Shown: piece by piece, positions 1 to 4,853 of the stretch | How the letters are laid out: every line of letters begins with the position of its first letter | How positions within the stretch are numbered: the stretch's first letter is position 1 | Assembly (NCBI GenBank): GCA_014859785.1 | Contig: JACUTP010000079.1 | Span: 1 to 7,995 of the forward strand | Length of the DNA stretch: 7,995 bases | Origin: Candidatus Methanoperedentaceae archaeon | GTDB taxonomy: Archaea > Halobacteriota > Methanosarcinia > Methanosarcinales > Methanoperedenaceae | Direction: 5' to 3' | Translations under genes and position numbers: made by a program | Notes under the pieces: generated by a model | Told to the model about the DNA's origin: nothing | Database searches by the model: none | What the model saw: the letters and a program-made list of their open reading frames with translations, nothing else

Positions 1-39
1 ATTTCTAAATAGTACCTCAAGATGCTGTTTTTTCCTCAT
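1..39 (-). CDS. Possible N-terminal fragment of a CDS running off the window
   Basis: On the minus strand an ATG at 39 opens a frame reading MRKKQHLEVLFRN that stays open to the window edge. A purine-rich AGAGG lies 3 nt upstream, closer than ideal for a ribosome binding site. It begins 19 bp after the stop of the upstream minus-strand ORF, so it could be the next gene of the same transcript. Only 13 residues are visible and no family can be assigned. It could equally be chance. Confidence 0.2.
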   Translation of the reverse strand, partial: MRKKQHLEVLFRN

Positions 40-58
40 TTTCCTCTGATTATTCTAT

Positions 59-328
59 CTATTTTTCATACCAGTTACGGTCAATTATTAACATTTTAAT
101 ATATAAACTACTTATATGAACTTTAATTGGTATCTCAAAAGGCACCATCATGACTGCTATAGCCTTGTGGAGCCATACAGAAAAGATGGAAAGAATCAGC
201 ATAATAAACACTTGTTTATTATGAAGATCAGAGAAAATGTCAACAGCGGTGTAGAATTCCCCAGTTATGGCGGAATAATTTTCCCCACCTATATATAAGG
301 TATTCTCTTGACTTTCAAAATAATTCAT
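59..328 (-). CDS. Small hypothetical protein with one hydrophobic segment
   Basis: This is an 89-residue ORF that I do not recognise. In its favour, GGAGTGA lies 6 nt upstream of the ATG, and it starts 12 bp after the stop of the decayed membrane gene, so it would be the third cistron of the Roadblock/LC7 unit. The N-terminal ~37 residues are polar and acidic (MNYFESQENTLYIGGENYSA). Residues about 39-63 are strongly hydrophobic and could form one membrane helix, followed by a short basic tail. A perfect 10-bp-arm inverted repeat lies inside the frame, which is unusual for coding DNA. The tail from about residue 70 is AT-rich and looks arbitrary, so the ORF may be a truncated or frameshifted remnant of a longer gene. 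Confidence 0.4.
   Translation of the reverse strand: MNYFESQENTLYIGGENYSAITGEFYTAVDIFSDLHNKQVFIMLILSIFSVWLHKAIAVMMVPFEIPIKVHISSLYIKMLIIDRNWYEK
200..223. repeat. Perfect inverted repeat, 10-bp arms with 4-nt spacer
   Basis: The left arm CATAATAAAC (200-209) and right arm GTTTATTATG (214-223) are exact reverse complements separated by ACTT. On the minus strand it encodes HNKQVFIM within the small hypothetical ORF. No T-tract follows on either strand, so it is not an obvious terminator. It could be a protein-binding dyad or an RNA hairpin, or simply chance in AT-rich DNA. Confidence 0.6.
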
Positions 329-340
329 TATAAGTCACTC

Positions 341-777
341 CTATTTCCTTACCTGGTCAAGAATCTCCAGGTCAGTAGGTTCGTTCGTATGTTCTACACG
401 TCGGCTCTCCACCAATCTTATGACAAACAGAGTGGCTCCAAGAAGTAATGCCTATGTAGCAAATCCCAGTATCATTAGTGTGGTGTTTCCCCTATAGGTT
501 CCAATAGCAGTAGCTCCAAGGCCCAATGCTCCACCGAGGAGCCCAAGTGCAAAAAGAAGCAGGTATGCCGGGTTATCTTTCAAGTATGTGACGATGAGCT
601 GGAAGGTTTCCTCCTACCCGGAGCGGGGTCTTTCATTTTTTCATTCATTTCTATAAAATTCATAGCACCCAAAGGATTTATGCTTTTCTTTGCATTATTT
701 CCAATGATTCCGGATTTGCCGATACCAATGGAGGGCTCAAGCCCTGCGGGTTCTGCGCGATACTGTTGTTTATTCAT
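341..777 (-). pseudogene. Decayed small membrane protein downstream of Roadblock/LC7 gene
   Basis: The ATG at 777 overlaps the stop of the Roadblock/LC7 gene as ATGA, so the gene was translationally coupled to it. The first frame (777 to about 617) gives a polar N-terminus ending in MKDPAPG. The reading then continues sensibly only in another frame (from 613), as EETFQLIVTYLKDNPAYLLL and a glycine/leucine-rich helix. That second frame has an upstream stop at 614-616 and no good start of its own. It carries an in-frame TAG at 452-454, after which a second hydrophobic helix (ALLLGATLFVIRLVE) and a charged tail run to the stop at 341-343. Joined, this gives about 144 residues with two membrane helices in the C-terminal half. 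The frameshift near 611-620 plus the nonsense codon indicate a pseudogene. Sequencing error, or TAG read as pyrrolysine, are alternatives for one lesion but not an economical account of both. Family unknown. Confidence 0.6.
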
Positions 778-1145
778 GATAATAACTCTTTGAGTTTTTC
801 TGCGGATTTTTCAAGTTCAATAAGCACCAGACCCAGCCCTGCACCAGAATTGAAAAGAACGACTATAAGTGCTTTTGGTCCGGCACCGACCGCAATTATC
901 CTTCCGTGTCTAGAATCCACTATTACCCTGTCAGGCAAGCCTTTATTCAATTCAGTTATAACTGTTTCTGCAGCCCCAAACATGGTAGCTGACATGGCAG
1001 CAAAAGATTCCGCAAACCTCTTGTTTTGCATAATGGCACTGATAAGTAACCCTTCACGGCTTACAGCGGCACAGGCTTCCACACCCCTGACTTTGTTCAG
1101 GTCTGCAAGTATATTTTCAATTAATTCGATGGTTTCCATCATCAT
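774..1145 (-). CDS. Roadblock/LC7 domain protein
   Basis: A protein of about 121-123 residues spanning a single Roadblock/LC7 domain. The visible pattern is an N-terminal amphipathic helix (METIELIENILADLNKVRGV), a strand and turn (EACAAVSREGLLISA), a long central helix rich in Ala/Met/Ser (FAESFAAMSATMFGAAETVI), then strands VIVDSRHGRIIAVGAGPKALIVVLF and a C-terminal helix with leucines and lysines. This matches the alpha-beta-beta-alpha-beta-beta-beta-alpha family fold. Archaeal and bacterial members form dimers and often act with small MglA/Ras-like GTPases, but no GTPase is present here, so the partner is unknown. The start lies in a run of three ATG codons (1145, 1142, 1139). The Shine-Dalgarno AGGAGG at 1149-1154 is 3, 6 and 9 nt from them, so 1142 or 1139 is probably used. 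A further upstream in-frame ATG at 1211 lacks such a site. The stop overlaps the start of the decayed membrane gene. Confidence 0.85.
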   Translation of the reverse strand: MMMETIELIENILADLNKVRGVEACAAVSREGLLISAIMQNKRFAESFAAMSATMFGAAETVITELNKGLPDRVIVDSRHGRIIAVGAGPKALIVVLFNSGAGLGLVLIELEKSAEKLKELLS

Positions 1146-1148
1146 GTC

Positions 1149-1154
1149 CCTCCT
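1149..1154 (-). promoter_or_regulatory. Strong Shine-Dalgarno of the Roadblock/LC7 gene
   Basis: AGGAGG on the minus strand, just upstream of the ATGATGATG start cluster. It decides the start in favour of the 1139-1145 cluster over the longer frame opening at 1211, which would read MATCNILLCNHVCYGK with no recognisable domain content. Confidence 0.75.
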
Positions 1155-1166
1155 GTTATTTTGTTT

Positions 1167-1183
1167 ACCATAACAAACATGGT
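1167..1183. repeat. Short dyad upstream of Roadblock/LC7 gene
   Basis: ACCAT and ATGGT form exact 5-bp arms around a 7-nt AT-rich spacer, 22-38 bp upstream of the Roadblock/LC7 start cluster, in the 81-bp gap between that gene and the insertion sequence. The position would suit an operator or a leader hairpin. A weak TATA-like element (TGCAATATCC on the minus strand, about 1193-1202) lies further upstream. The arms are short and may be chance. Confidence 0.3.
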
Positions 1184-1226
1184 TACACAACAGGATATTG
1201 CAAGTTGCCACTAAAGTTAGTACTTT

Positions 1227-1242
1227 GAGCCTATCTGAAAAG
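1227..1242. repeat. IS left terminal inverted repeat
   Basis: GAGCCTATCTGAAAAG, pairing with the right-end repeat at 14 of 16 positions. The transposase stop codon (TAG on the minus strand, 1231-1233) is inside it. Confidence 0.8.
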
Positions 1243-2052
1243 TACTGCTCTTTTGAAGGTTATCCATGCGCATGCAAAATGTAACATTGCAGCATAATTT
1301 TCAAGTTTTTTCTCCCATCGGATGAGTAATCTTCGAAAACGATTTATCCATGAGTGAGTCCTTTCCACAACCCATCTTCTTGCTCGATAGCCAGGCATTT
1401 GTTTCTTTTTATTGATCTCTTCACCACGACTGTGAATATGTTCAGTATAACCATAATCTTCTACCAGCTCTCTGATGTCAGGATAATCATATCCCTTGTC
1501 CATGCACATATTCTGTTTTACTTATTCAGGAGAAGGTCTTTCTATTATGATAGAATCCAGTGTATCTTTTACCAGTTTTTTATCATGTCGATTAGCTCCA
1601 TCTATCGCAACTGAAAGAGGGATGCCTTTCCCATCGGTCTGCAAACTTCTTTTTGTACCCTTTTTGCCACGGTCAGTAGGATTTGCTCCTGTTCCGGCTA
1701 AACCCAGAGGGGTTTTTGTCATAGCTCCGTCAATTGCTTGCCACTCCCACTCTAATCCTTTTTTTATATCATACTCCAGTAGACCAGTTTCCCACATTTT
1801 CTCAAATAATCCGGCTTCACGTCATTCCTGAAATCTATCATGTACGGTACTCGGTGCTCCATAAGATCCTGGTAATGCCTTCCATTGGCAGCCAGTGCGA
1901 AGAATATAATAAATAGCATTCATCATTTTCCTATCATCTTCTCCTGGTCTTCCAGATTTCTTTTTTGGCTTCGGTGGAGGTAGTAATGGTTCTATTTTCT
2001 TCCATAATTCATCAGCTATTTCGTAATCATGTCCTATTTTTCTTGTTGTCAT
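1231..2052 (-). pseudogene. IS5-family DDE transposase with two nonsense codons
   Basis: One continuous frame of 273 sense-position codons from ATG 2052 to the stop at 1231-1233, interrupted by TGA at codon 77 (1822-1824) and TAA at codon 177 (1522-1524). Both can be explained by single substitutions: TGG (Trp, as expected in FQEW-REAG) to TGA, and GAA (Glu) to TAA. There is no frameshift, so this is not a programmed-frameshift element. The N-terminal region (codons 8-80, with PLLPPPKPKKKSGRP and GCQWKALP) is the DUF4096-like helix-turn-helix part. The catalytic DDE domain follows, with acidic residues in AIDGAMTK, in SVAIDGANRHDKK and in VVERTHSWINRFRRL (the final Glu with the Y/R-type signature region). 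The normal product would cut and paste the element by RNase-H-fold DDE chemistry. As read, only fragments would be made. Confidence 0.88.
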
Positions 2053-2085
2053 TATCCCACATTACTCTACATCGCTATTCTTCTA

Positions 2086-2101
2086 TTTTTCGGATAGGCT
2101 C
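2086..2101. repeat. IS right terminal inverted repeat
   Basis: TTTTTCGGATAGGCTC on the plus strand, the partner of the left-end repeat. It lies 34 bp upstream of the transposase start codon and marks where element sequence ends and operon promoter sequence begins. Confidence 0.8.
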
Positions 2102-2125
2102 TGGAAAACCATTTATTCCGATCTG

Positions 2126-2140
2126 ATCTTAATATAAGAT
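2126..2140. promoter_or_regulatory. Upstream dyad, candidate ArsR operator 1
   Basis: ATCTTA and TAAGAT are perfect 6-bp arms around ATA. The dyad lies 55-41 bp upstream of the arsR start and just upstream of the preferred TATA box. ArsR/SmtB repressors bind AT-rich dyads of this kind. The sequence also contains a TATA-like core (TTAATATAAG), so it could instead be a second core promoter with a start site near 2160. Confidence 0.4.
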
Positions 2141-2149
2141 TGGAAACCT

Positions 2150-2158
2150 ATTAATATA
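2150..2158 (+). promoter_or_regulatory. TATA box of the arsR-hgcA-hgcB operon
   Basis: ATTAATATA, preceded by purine-rich GGAAACC that fits a BRE element. Its centre is about 27 bp upstream of the ATG at 2181, the normal archaeal distance from TATA to transcription start. This predicts an essentially leaderless arsR mRNA, consistent with the lack of a good Shine-Dalgarno before arsR. Confidence 0.55.
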
Positions 2159-2180
2159 TGCAAATATGTACATATGCGCA
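2159..2180. promoter_or_regulatory. Near-palindrome at the start site, candidate ArsR operator 2
   Basis: A 22-bp near-palindrome with a perfect 12-bp core ATATGTACATAT (2164-2175) and outer TGC/GCA arms; only two symmetric base pairs break the symmetry. It abuts the TATA box on one side and the ATG at 2181 on the other, exactly where a bound repressor would block transcription initiation. Operator function by the adjacent ArsR protein is inferred from position and symmetry. Confidence 0.55.
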
Positions 2181-2468
2181 ATGGAAGATATGGCTAAATT
2201 CTTCAGGGCTCTCGGCGATGAAACCCGCCTCATGATTATAGGTTACCTGTTAAATGAAAAGCTCTGCGCCTGTGAATTCAATCCGGGTATAAACAAAGAC
2301 CAGACAACAATATCCAGGCACCTGAAAACACTTGTTGAAGCAGGAATCCTGAAATACGAAAAAGATGGCAGGAATATCATTTACAGCATCAGGGATGATG
2401 AAATTAAGCATTTTTTGGAGAGACTTGGAATAGAAAGTGTAGAAATGTGCTGTTGTGAAAGGTGTTAG
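2181..2468 (+). CDS. ArsR-family thiol/metal-responsive repressor of hgcAB
   Basis: A 95-residue winged helix-turn-helix protein of the ArsR/SmtB family, of usual length. It starts with the typical FFRALGDETRLMIIGYLL helix. The recognition region is DQTTISRHLKTLVEAGIL (residues 40-57) and the wing is YEKDGRNIIYSI (59-70). Cys29 and Cys31 (KLCACEF) occupy the place of the ELCVCD As(III)/Sb(III) ligands of classical ArsR, but the third ligand three residues on is replaced by Asn. The C-terminus is MCCCERC, four more thiols. In this family, metal binding releases the DNA; which metal acts here is not shown, and Hg(II) or As(III) are both reasonable. I prefer the ATG at 2181 because of TATA spacing and because the palindrome would otherwise lie inside the gene. 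ATG 2166 (adding MYICA) is the alternative. The stop is 2 bp before hgcA. ArsR-like genes next to hgcAB are known from other methylators. Confidence 0.9.
   Translation: MEDMAKFFRALGDETRLMIIGYLLNEKLCACEFNPGINKDQTTISRHLKTLVEAGILKYEKDGRNIIYSIRDDEIKHFLERLGIESVEMCCCERC
2458..2464 (+). promoter_or_regulatory. Shine-Dalgarno of hgcA
   Basis: AAAGGTG within the last arsR codons, 6 nt before the ATG at 2471. It supports 2471 over the in-frame GTG at 2462, which has no ribosome binding site. Confidence 0.65.
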
Positions 2469-2470
2469 GT

Positions 2471-3469
2471 ATGGTATTTAATGATACAGGATATTCCATT
2501 AAAACAACAACAGGTAAACTCACTTATGGAAACAGGTTTGACCATATACTTGCACGGCTTGGATACAAACGGAGCAAGCATAGCGTTGAGCCAGGACTGT
2601 ATGCAATAGGCACCCCGGCACAGGACTCGCCGGTTTTTGTAAGCGCCAGCTACACGTTAAGCTTTGATGCCCTGAGGTCCGCACTTTCAGGAACGGACGC
2701 ATATATCCTGGTTCTTGACACAAAAGGTATCAATGTCTGGTGCGCCGCGGGGAAAGGCACGTTCGGGACTGACGAGCTTGTTCACCGAATAGAATCCACC
2801 GGACTTAAAAATATTATCACCCACCGCACCTTAATCGTGCCGCAGCTTGGTGCAACAGGGATATCAGCCCACAAAGTCCGCACACGTTCGGGATTCAGGG
2901 TTGAGTACGGACCGGTCCATGCCAGCGACCTGCCCGAATACATGAAAACACGAAAAGCCACGCCTGGAATGCGTCGTGTCAGGTTTACCCTGCGTGACCG
3001 CATCACCCTCATTCCTGTTGAGTTATTCTTCGTTCCGCTGCCATTTATTATAGCGGTTGTTATTATTTCATTACTCGGAGGATTAATGACAGCAGCGGCA
3101 GTTGTCACGGCAATCCTGGCAGGAATTGTCCTTTTTCCGATACTGCTGCCCTGGATTCCGACAAAGGATTTCAGCACAAAGGGCTTCATAATCGGCGCAC
3201 TTTCGGCATTTCCGTTTGCCATATGGGCGTTTAACACAACCCACGATGCATCCCTGCTGCTGCGTTACGGTTCAGCTCTTGTTTACATGCTTGCTATGCC
3301 TTCGATAACTGCGTTTTTTGCCCTGAACTTCACAGGCTCGACAACCTTCACATCAGTAACCGGGGTGAGGCGTGAAATATATGCCCATGTACCGACCATG
3401 GCGAGTATGCTTGTAACTGCTCTCACACTTGTTGTGGTTCTGGTAATCCTTAGATATGGAGGTATGTGA
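2471..3469 (+). CDS. hgcA: HgcA, corrinoid methyltransferase of mercury methylation
   Basis: This 332-residue protein has the full HgcA layout. The N-terminal cytoplasmic corrinoid-binding domain (related to the corrinoid iron-sulfur protein large subunit of the acetyl-CoA pathway) covers residues 1-175. It contains the family-diagnostic cap helix NVWCAAGKGTFGTDEL; Cys91 is the predicted lower axial cobalt ligand (codon 2741-2743). The membrane domain follows with five predicted helices at about 181-204, 206-229, 238-254, 268-288 and 309-328, and the conserved NFTGSTTFTSVTGV loop at 286-298. The known role is transfer of a methyl group from methylcobalamin to Hg(II); the methyl probably comes from the methyl-pterin pool. 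HgcB acts with it, and both are required. The native physiological role remains unsettled. No stops, deletions or missing key residues are seen. The stop overlaps the hgcB start by one base (TGATG). Mercury methylation by this organism is predicted, not shown. Confidence 0.96.
   Translation: MVFNDTGYSIKTTTGKLTYGNRFDHILARLGYKRSKHSVEPGLYAIGTPAQDSPVFVSASYTLSFDALRSALSGTDAYILVLDTKGINVWCAAGKGTFGTDELVHRIESTGLKNIITHRTLIVPQLGATGISAHKVRTRSGFRVEYGPVHASDLPEYMKTRKATPGMRRVRFTLRDRITLIPVELFFVPLPFIIAVVIISLLGGLMTAAAVVTAILAGIVLFPILLPWIPTKDFSTKGFIIGALSAFPFAIWAFNTTHDASLLLRYGSALVYMLAMPSITAFFALNFTGSTTFTSVTGVRREIYAHVPTMASMLVTALTLVVVLVILRYGGM
3458..3463 (+). promoter_or_regulatory. Shine-Dalgarno of hgcB
   Basis: GGAGGT inside the end of hgcA, 5 nt from the ATG at 3469. 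It selects that ATG over the in-frame GTG at 3466, and with the overlapping stop it suggests coupled translation and matched HgcA/HgcB output. Confidence 0.7.
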
Positions 3470-3798
3470 TGTTTAACTCGTACACCGAAAATACTCTTGA
3501 ATACGATGAAAAACTGTGCATAAACTGCAGGATGTGCAGCACGGTATGTCCCCATGGTGTATTTTCAGGGGGCGCGGATAAGGCGCGGCTTGTAAACAAA
3601 AAGTCGTGCATGGAATGCGGAGCCTGCCAGTTAAACTGCCCGACAGGTGCCATTACTGTGGAAAGCGGTGTGGGATGCGCCTATGCCATGATGTGGTCAG
3701 CCCTGACAGGAAAGAAAGAGGTTACCTGCGGGTGTGATGACGATGCAGGTAGCTGTTGCGCACCAACCACAACACAGTTATTCAAGTCTGAGAGATAA
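3469..3798 (+). CDS. hgcB: HgcB, 2[4Fe-4S] ferredoxin of mercury methylation
   Basis: A 109-residue bacterial-type ferredoxin. The first cluster motif uses Cys17, 20, 23 and 27 (CINCRMCSTVCP); the second uses Cys47, 50, 53 and 57 (CMECGACQLNCP). An additional Cys70 matches the conserved extra cysteine of HgcB, and the C-terminal vicinal pair Cys96-Cys97 matches the thiol tail thought to pass Hg(II) to HgcA. Cys87 and Cys89 (TCGC) form a further CxC pair between these. The protein is thought to reduce the HgcA cobalt to Co(I) for remethylation and to handle the mercury substrate at the inner membrane face. Length and all key residues fit the family. It is the last gene of the operon: mtd begins 124 bp downstream behind its own promoter. 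With hgcA adjacent the identity is secure; alone it would look like a generic polyferredoxin. Confidence 0.95.
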   Translation: MFNSYTENTLEYDEKLCINCRMCSTVCPHGVFSGGADKARLVNKKSCMECGACQLNCPTGAITVESGVGCAYAMMWSALTGKKEVTCGCDDDAGSCCAPTTTQLFKSER

Positions 3799-3874
3799 AT
3801 GAACAATGTGTGGACATGTCATTTCCTTTTATTACGATATTTGCCAGTAATTTGACAGAAATACCAGAACAATT

Positions 3875-3891
3875 TCATAAAACATATAAAG
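3875..3891 (+). promoter_or_regulatory. Promoter (BRE and TATA box) of mtd
   Basis: ACATATAAAG (3882-3891), preceded by A-rich TCATAAA. A start site about 25 bp downstream, near 3911, would give a short leader carrying the ribosome site GTGATC (3913-3918), 4 nt before the mtd ATG. This makes mtd a separate transcription unit from hgcAB, although read-through from hgcB cannot be excluded because no strong terminator is seen in between. Confidence 0.55.
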
Positions 3892-3922
3892 GTACATGCC
3901 TATTTCTCCAATGTGATCCAAT

Positions 3923-4750
3923 ATGGTGGTTAAAGTAGGATTTATAAAACTCGGAAATTTAGGAACTTCTCAGGTAATTGACTTATTGCTTGATGAGATT
4001 GCAGCAAGAGAGGGAATTGCAGTGCGTGTATTCGGAACCGGCGCCAAGATGGGCAAGGATGAAGCCGGGTCCACAAAACATTTCAAGGAATGGAAACCGG
4101 ATTTTGCAGTAATGATAAGCCCCAACGCAAATGCGCCGGGTCCCACAGCAGCACGTGAGCTCTGGAAGGACATCCCGACAATCGTTGTCTCAGACGGTCC
4201 CACAAAGAAGGATGACAGGCAGAAATTCGAGGATGCCGGATTCGGATACATTATCCTGCCTGTTGACCCGCTAATCGGGGCAAAAAGGGAATTCCTCGAC
4301 CCTGTTGAAATGGTATCGTTCAATACTGATGCGGCAAAGGTACTGGCAGTATGCGGCGCTATAAGACTCGTACAGGAAGCCATCGATAACGTTATTGACC
4401 AGGTTGCATCAGGAAACAGTCCTCTTGAGCTTCCAAAGATTCTCGGCAAACCTGAGAAATGCGTGGAAAGTGCAGGATTTGCAAACCCTTACGCAAAAGC
4501 CAAAGCACTTGCAGCGCTTCACATTGCAACAAAGGTTGCTGAAATCGATTTCCCGGCATGTTTCGTGTTAAAGGAGGTCGAGCAGGTGGTAATAACAGCA
4601 GCAGCAGGACATGAAGCAATGCGAGCGGCAGCAAAACTTGCTGATGAGGCACGTGAGATTGAGAAAGCCAACGATTCTGTGCTCAGGAAGCCGCACGCAA
4701 AAGCAGGGCATCTCCTCAGCAAGACAAAACTTCTTGAGAAGCCCCAGTAA
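3923..4750 (+). CDS. mtd: F420-dependent methylene-tetrahydromethanopterin dehydrogenase
   Basis: The 275-residue product is full length for Mtd. Recognisable family sequence includes the N-terminal VKVGFIKLGNLGTSQVIDLL, FGTGAKM (residues 38-44), the ISPNANAPGPTAAREL stretch and the C-terminal alanine-rich helices ending in HAKAGHLL. Mtd catalyses the reversible, cofactor F420-dependent conversion between methenyl- and methylene-tetrahydromethanopterin (or sarcinapterin) in the cytoplasm, a central step of CO2-reducing methanogenesis and, in reverse, of methyl-group oxidation. It points to a methanogen, a methane-oxidising relative or another H4MPT-using euryarchaeon. It has its own TATA promoter and a downstream terminator, so it appears monocistronic. 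Its position after hgcAB links that operon spatially with methyl-pterin metabolism, but Mtd itself does not make the methyl-pterin that HgcA would use; Mer does. Confidence 0.97.
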   Translation: MVVKVGFIKLGNLGTSQVIDLLLDEIAAREGIAVRVFGTGAKMGKDEAGSTKHFKEWKPDFAVMISPNANAPGPTAARELWKDIPTIVVSDGPTKKDDRQKFEDAGFGYIILPVDPLIGAKREFLDPVEMVSFNTDAAKVLAVCGAIRLVQEAIDNVIDQVASGNSPLELPKILGKPEKCVESAGFANPYAKAKALAALHIATKVAEIDFPACFVLKEVEQVVITAAAGHEAMRAAAKLADEAREIEKANDSVLRKPHAKAGHLLSKTKLLEKPQ

Positions 4751-4761
4751 TTTCAATCCAT

Positions 4762-4806
4762 GGAAGTGTTTCCCACTTCCTTTCATTTCTTTTTTCTTGC
4801 TTTTTT
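4762..4806 (+). terminator. Hairpin plus T-rich terminator after mtd
   Basis: A 7-bp stem (GGAAGTG with CACTTCC) around a 5-nt loop occupies 4762-4780. It is followed by a strongly T-rich tract (4781-4806) with runs of six T. Archaeal termination depends mainly on the T-tract, so the element is convincing even if the stem is optional. It separates mtd from the downstream epimerase gene. Confidence 0.75.
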
Positions 4807-4853
4807 GTATTCAAAACCTTAATCAATTACCCCGTTAATTATGAGATGGAATT

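Larger units (their letters stand above)
1227..2101 (-). mobile_element. IS5-family insertion sequence (inactive), 875 bp
   Basis: The element is bounded by imperfect terminal inverted repeats that match at 14 of 16 positions: GAGCCTATCTGAAAAG at the left end and, read inward from the right end, GAGCCTATCCGAAAAA. It holds one transposase reading frame on the minus strand filling nearly all of it, with the transposase stop inside the left repeat. Size, single gene and transposase type fit IS5-family elements with an N-terminal DUF4096-like domain (IS427-like group). No target-site duplication is evident: left flank ACTTT, right flank TGGAA. The right end lies only about 80 bp from the start of the mercury-methylation operon, so the insertion defines the operon's upstream border. 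Two nonsense codons make it non-autonomous. Confidence 0.85.

Noticed and set aside
452..454. TAG as a functional pyrrolysine codon
   Set aside because: The same gene also needs a frameshift to be read, so pseudogene decay is the simpler explanation.
1354..1916. Plus-strand ORFs opposite the transposase
   Set aside because: They are antisense shadows of a recognisable DDE transposase frame and have no domain-like sequence.
1222..2106. Target-site duplication of the insertion sequence
   Set aside because: The flanks ACTTT and TGGAA share no convincing direct repeat next to the inverted repeats.
2166..2180. ATG 2166 as the arsR start
   Set aside because: No ribosome site, and the start would fall inside the near-palindrome. 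TATA spacing fits ATG 2181 better. Not fully excluded.
2462..2470. GTG at 2462 as the hgcA start
   Set aside because: It would overlap arsR and has no Shine-Dalgarno. ATG 2471 has AAAGGTG at a 6-nt spacing.
2520..3653. Minus-strand ORFs across hgcA and hgcB
   Set aside because: They lie antisense to strongly recognised proteins, with low-complexity or Arg/Thr/Ser-rich translations typical of shadows.
3813..3834. Possible terminator after hgcB (palindrome GACATGTC followed by TTTCCTTTTATT)
   Set aside because: The palindrome is too short to form a stable hairpin with a loop and the T-tract is interrupted, so hgcB-mtd read-through cannot be ruled out.
3970..4838. Several ORFs antisense or out of frame with mtd, including one with runs of Leu/Pro and one with runs of Cys
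   Set aside because: The runs come from repeated GCA/CAG-type codons of mtd alanines read in other frames.
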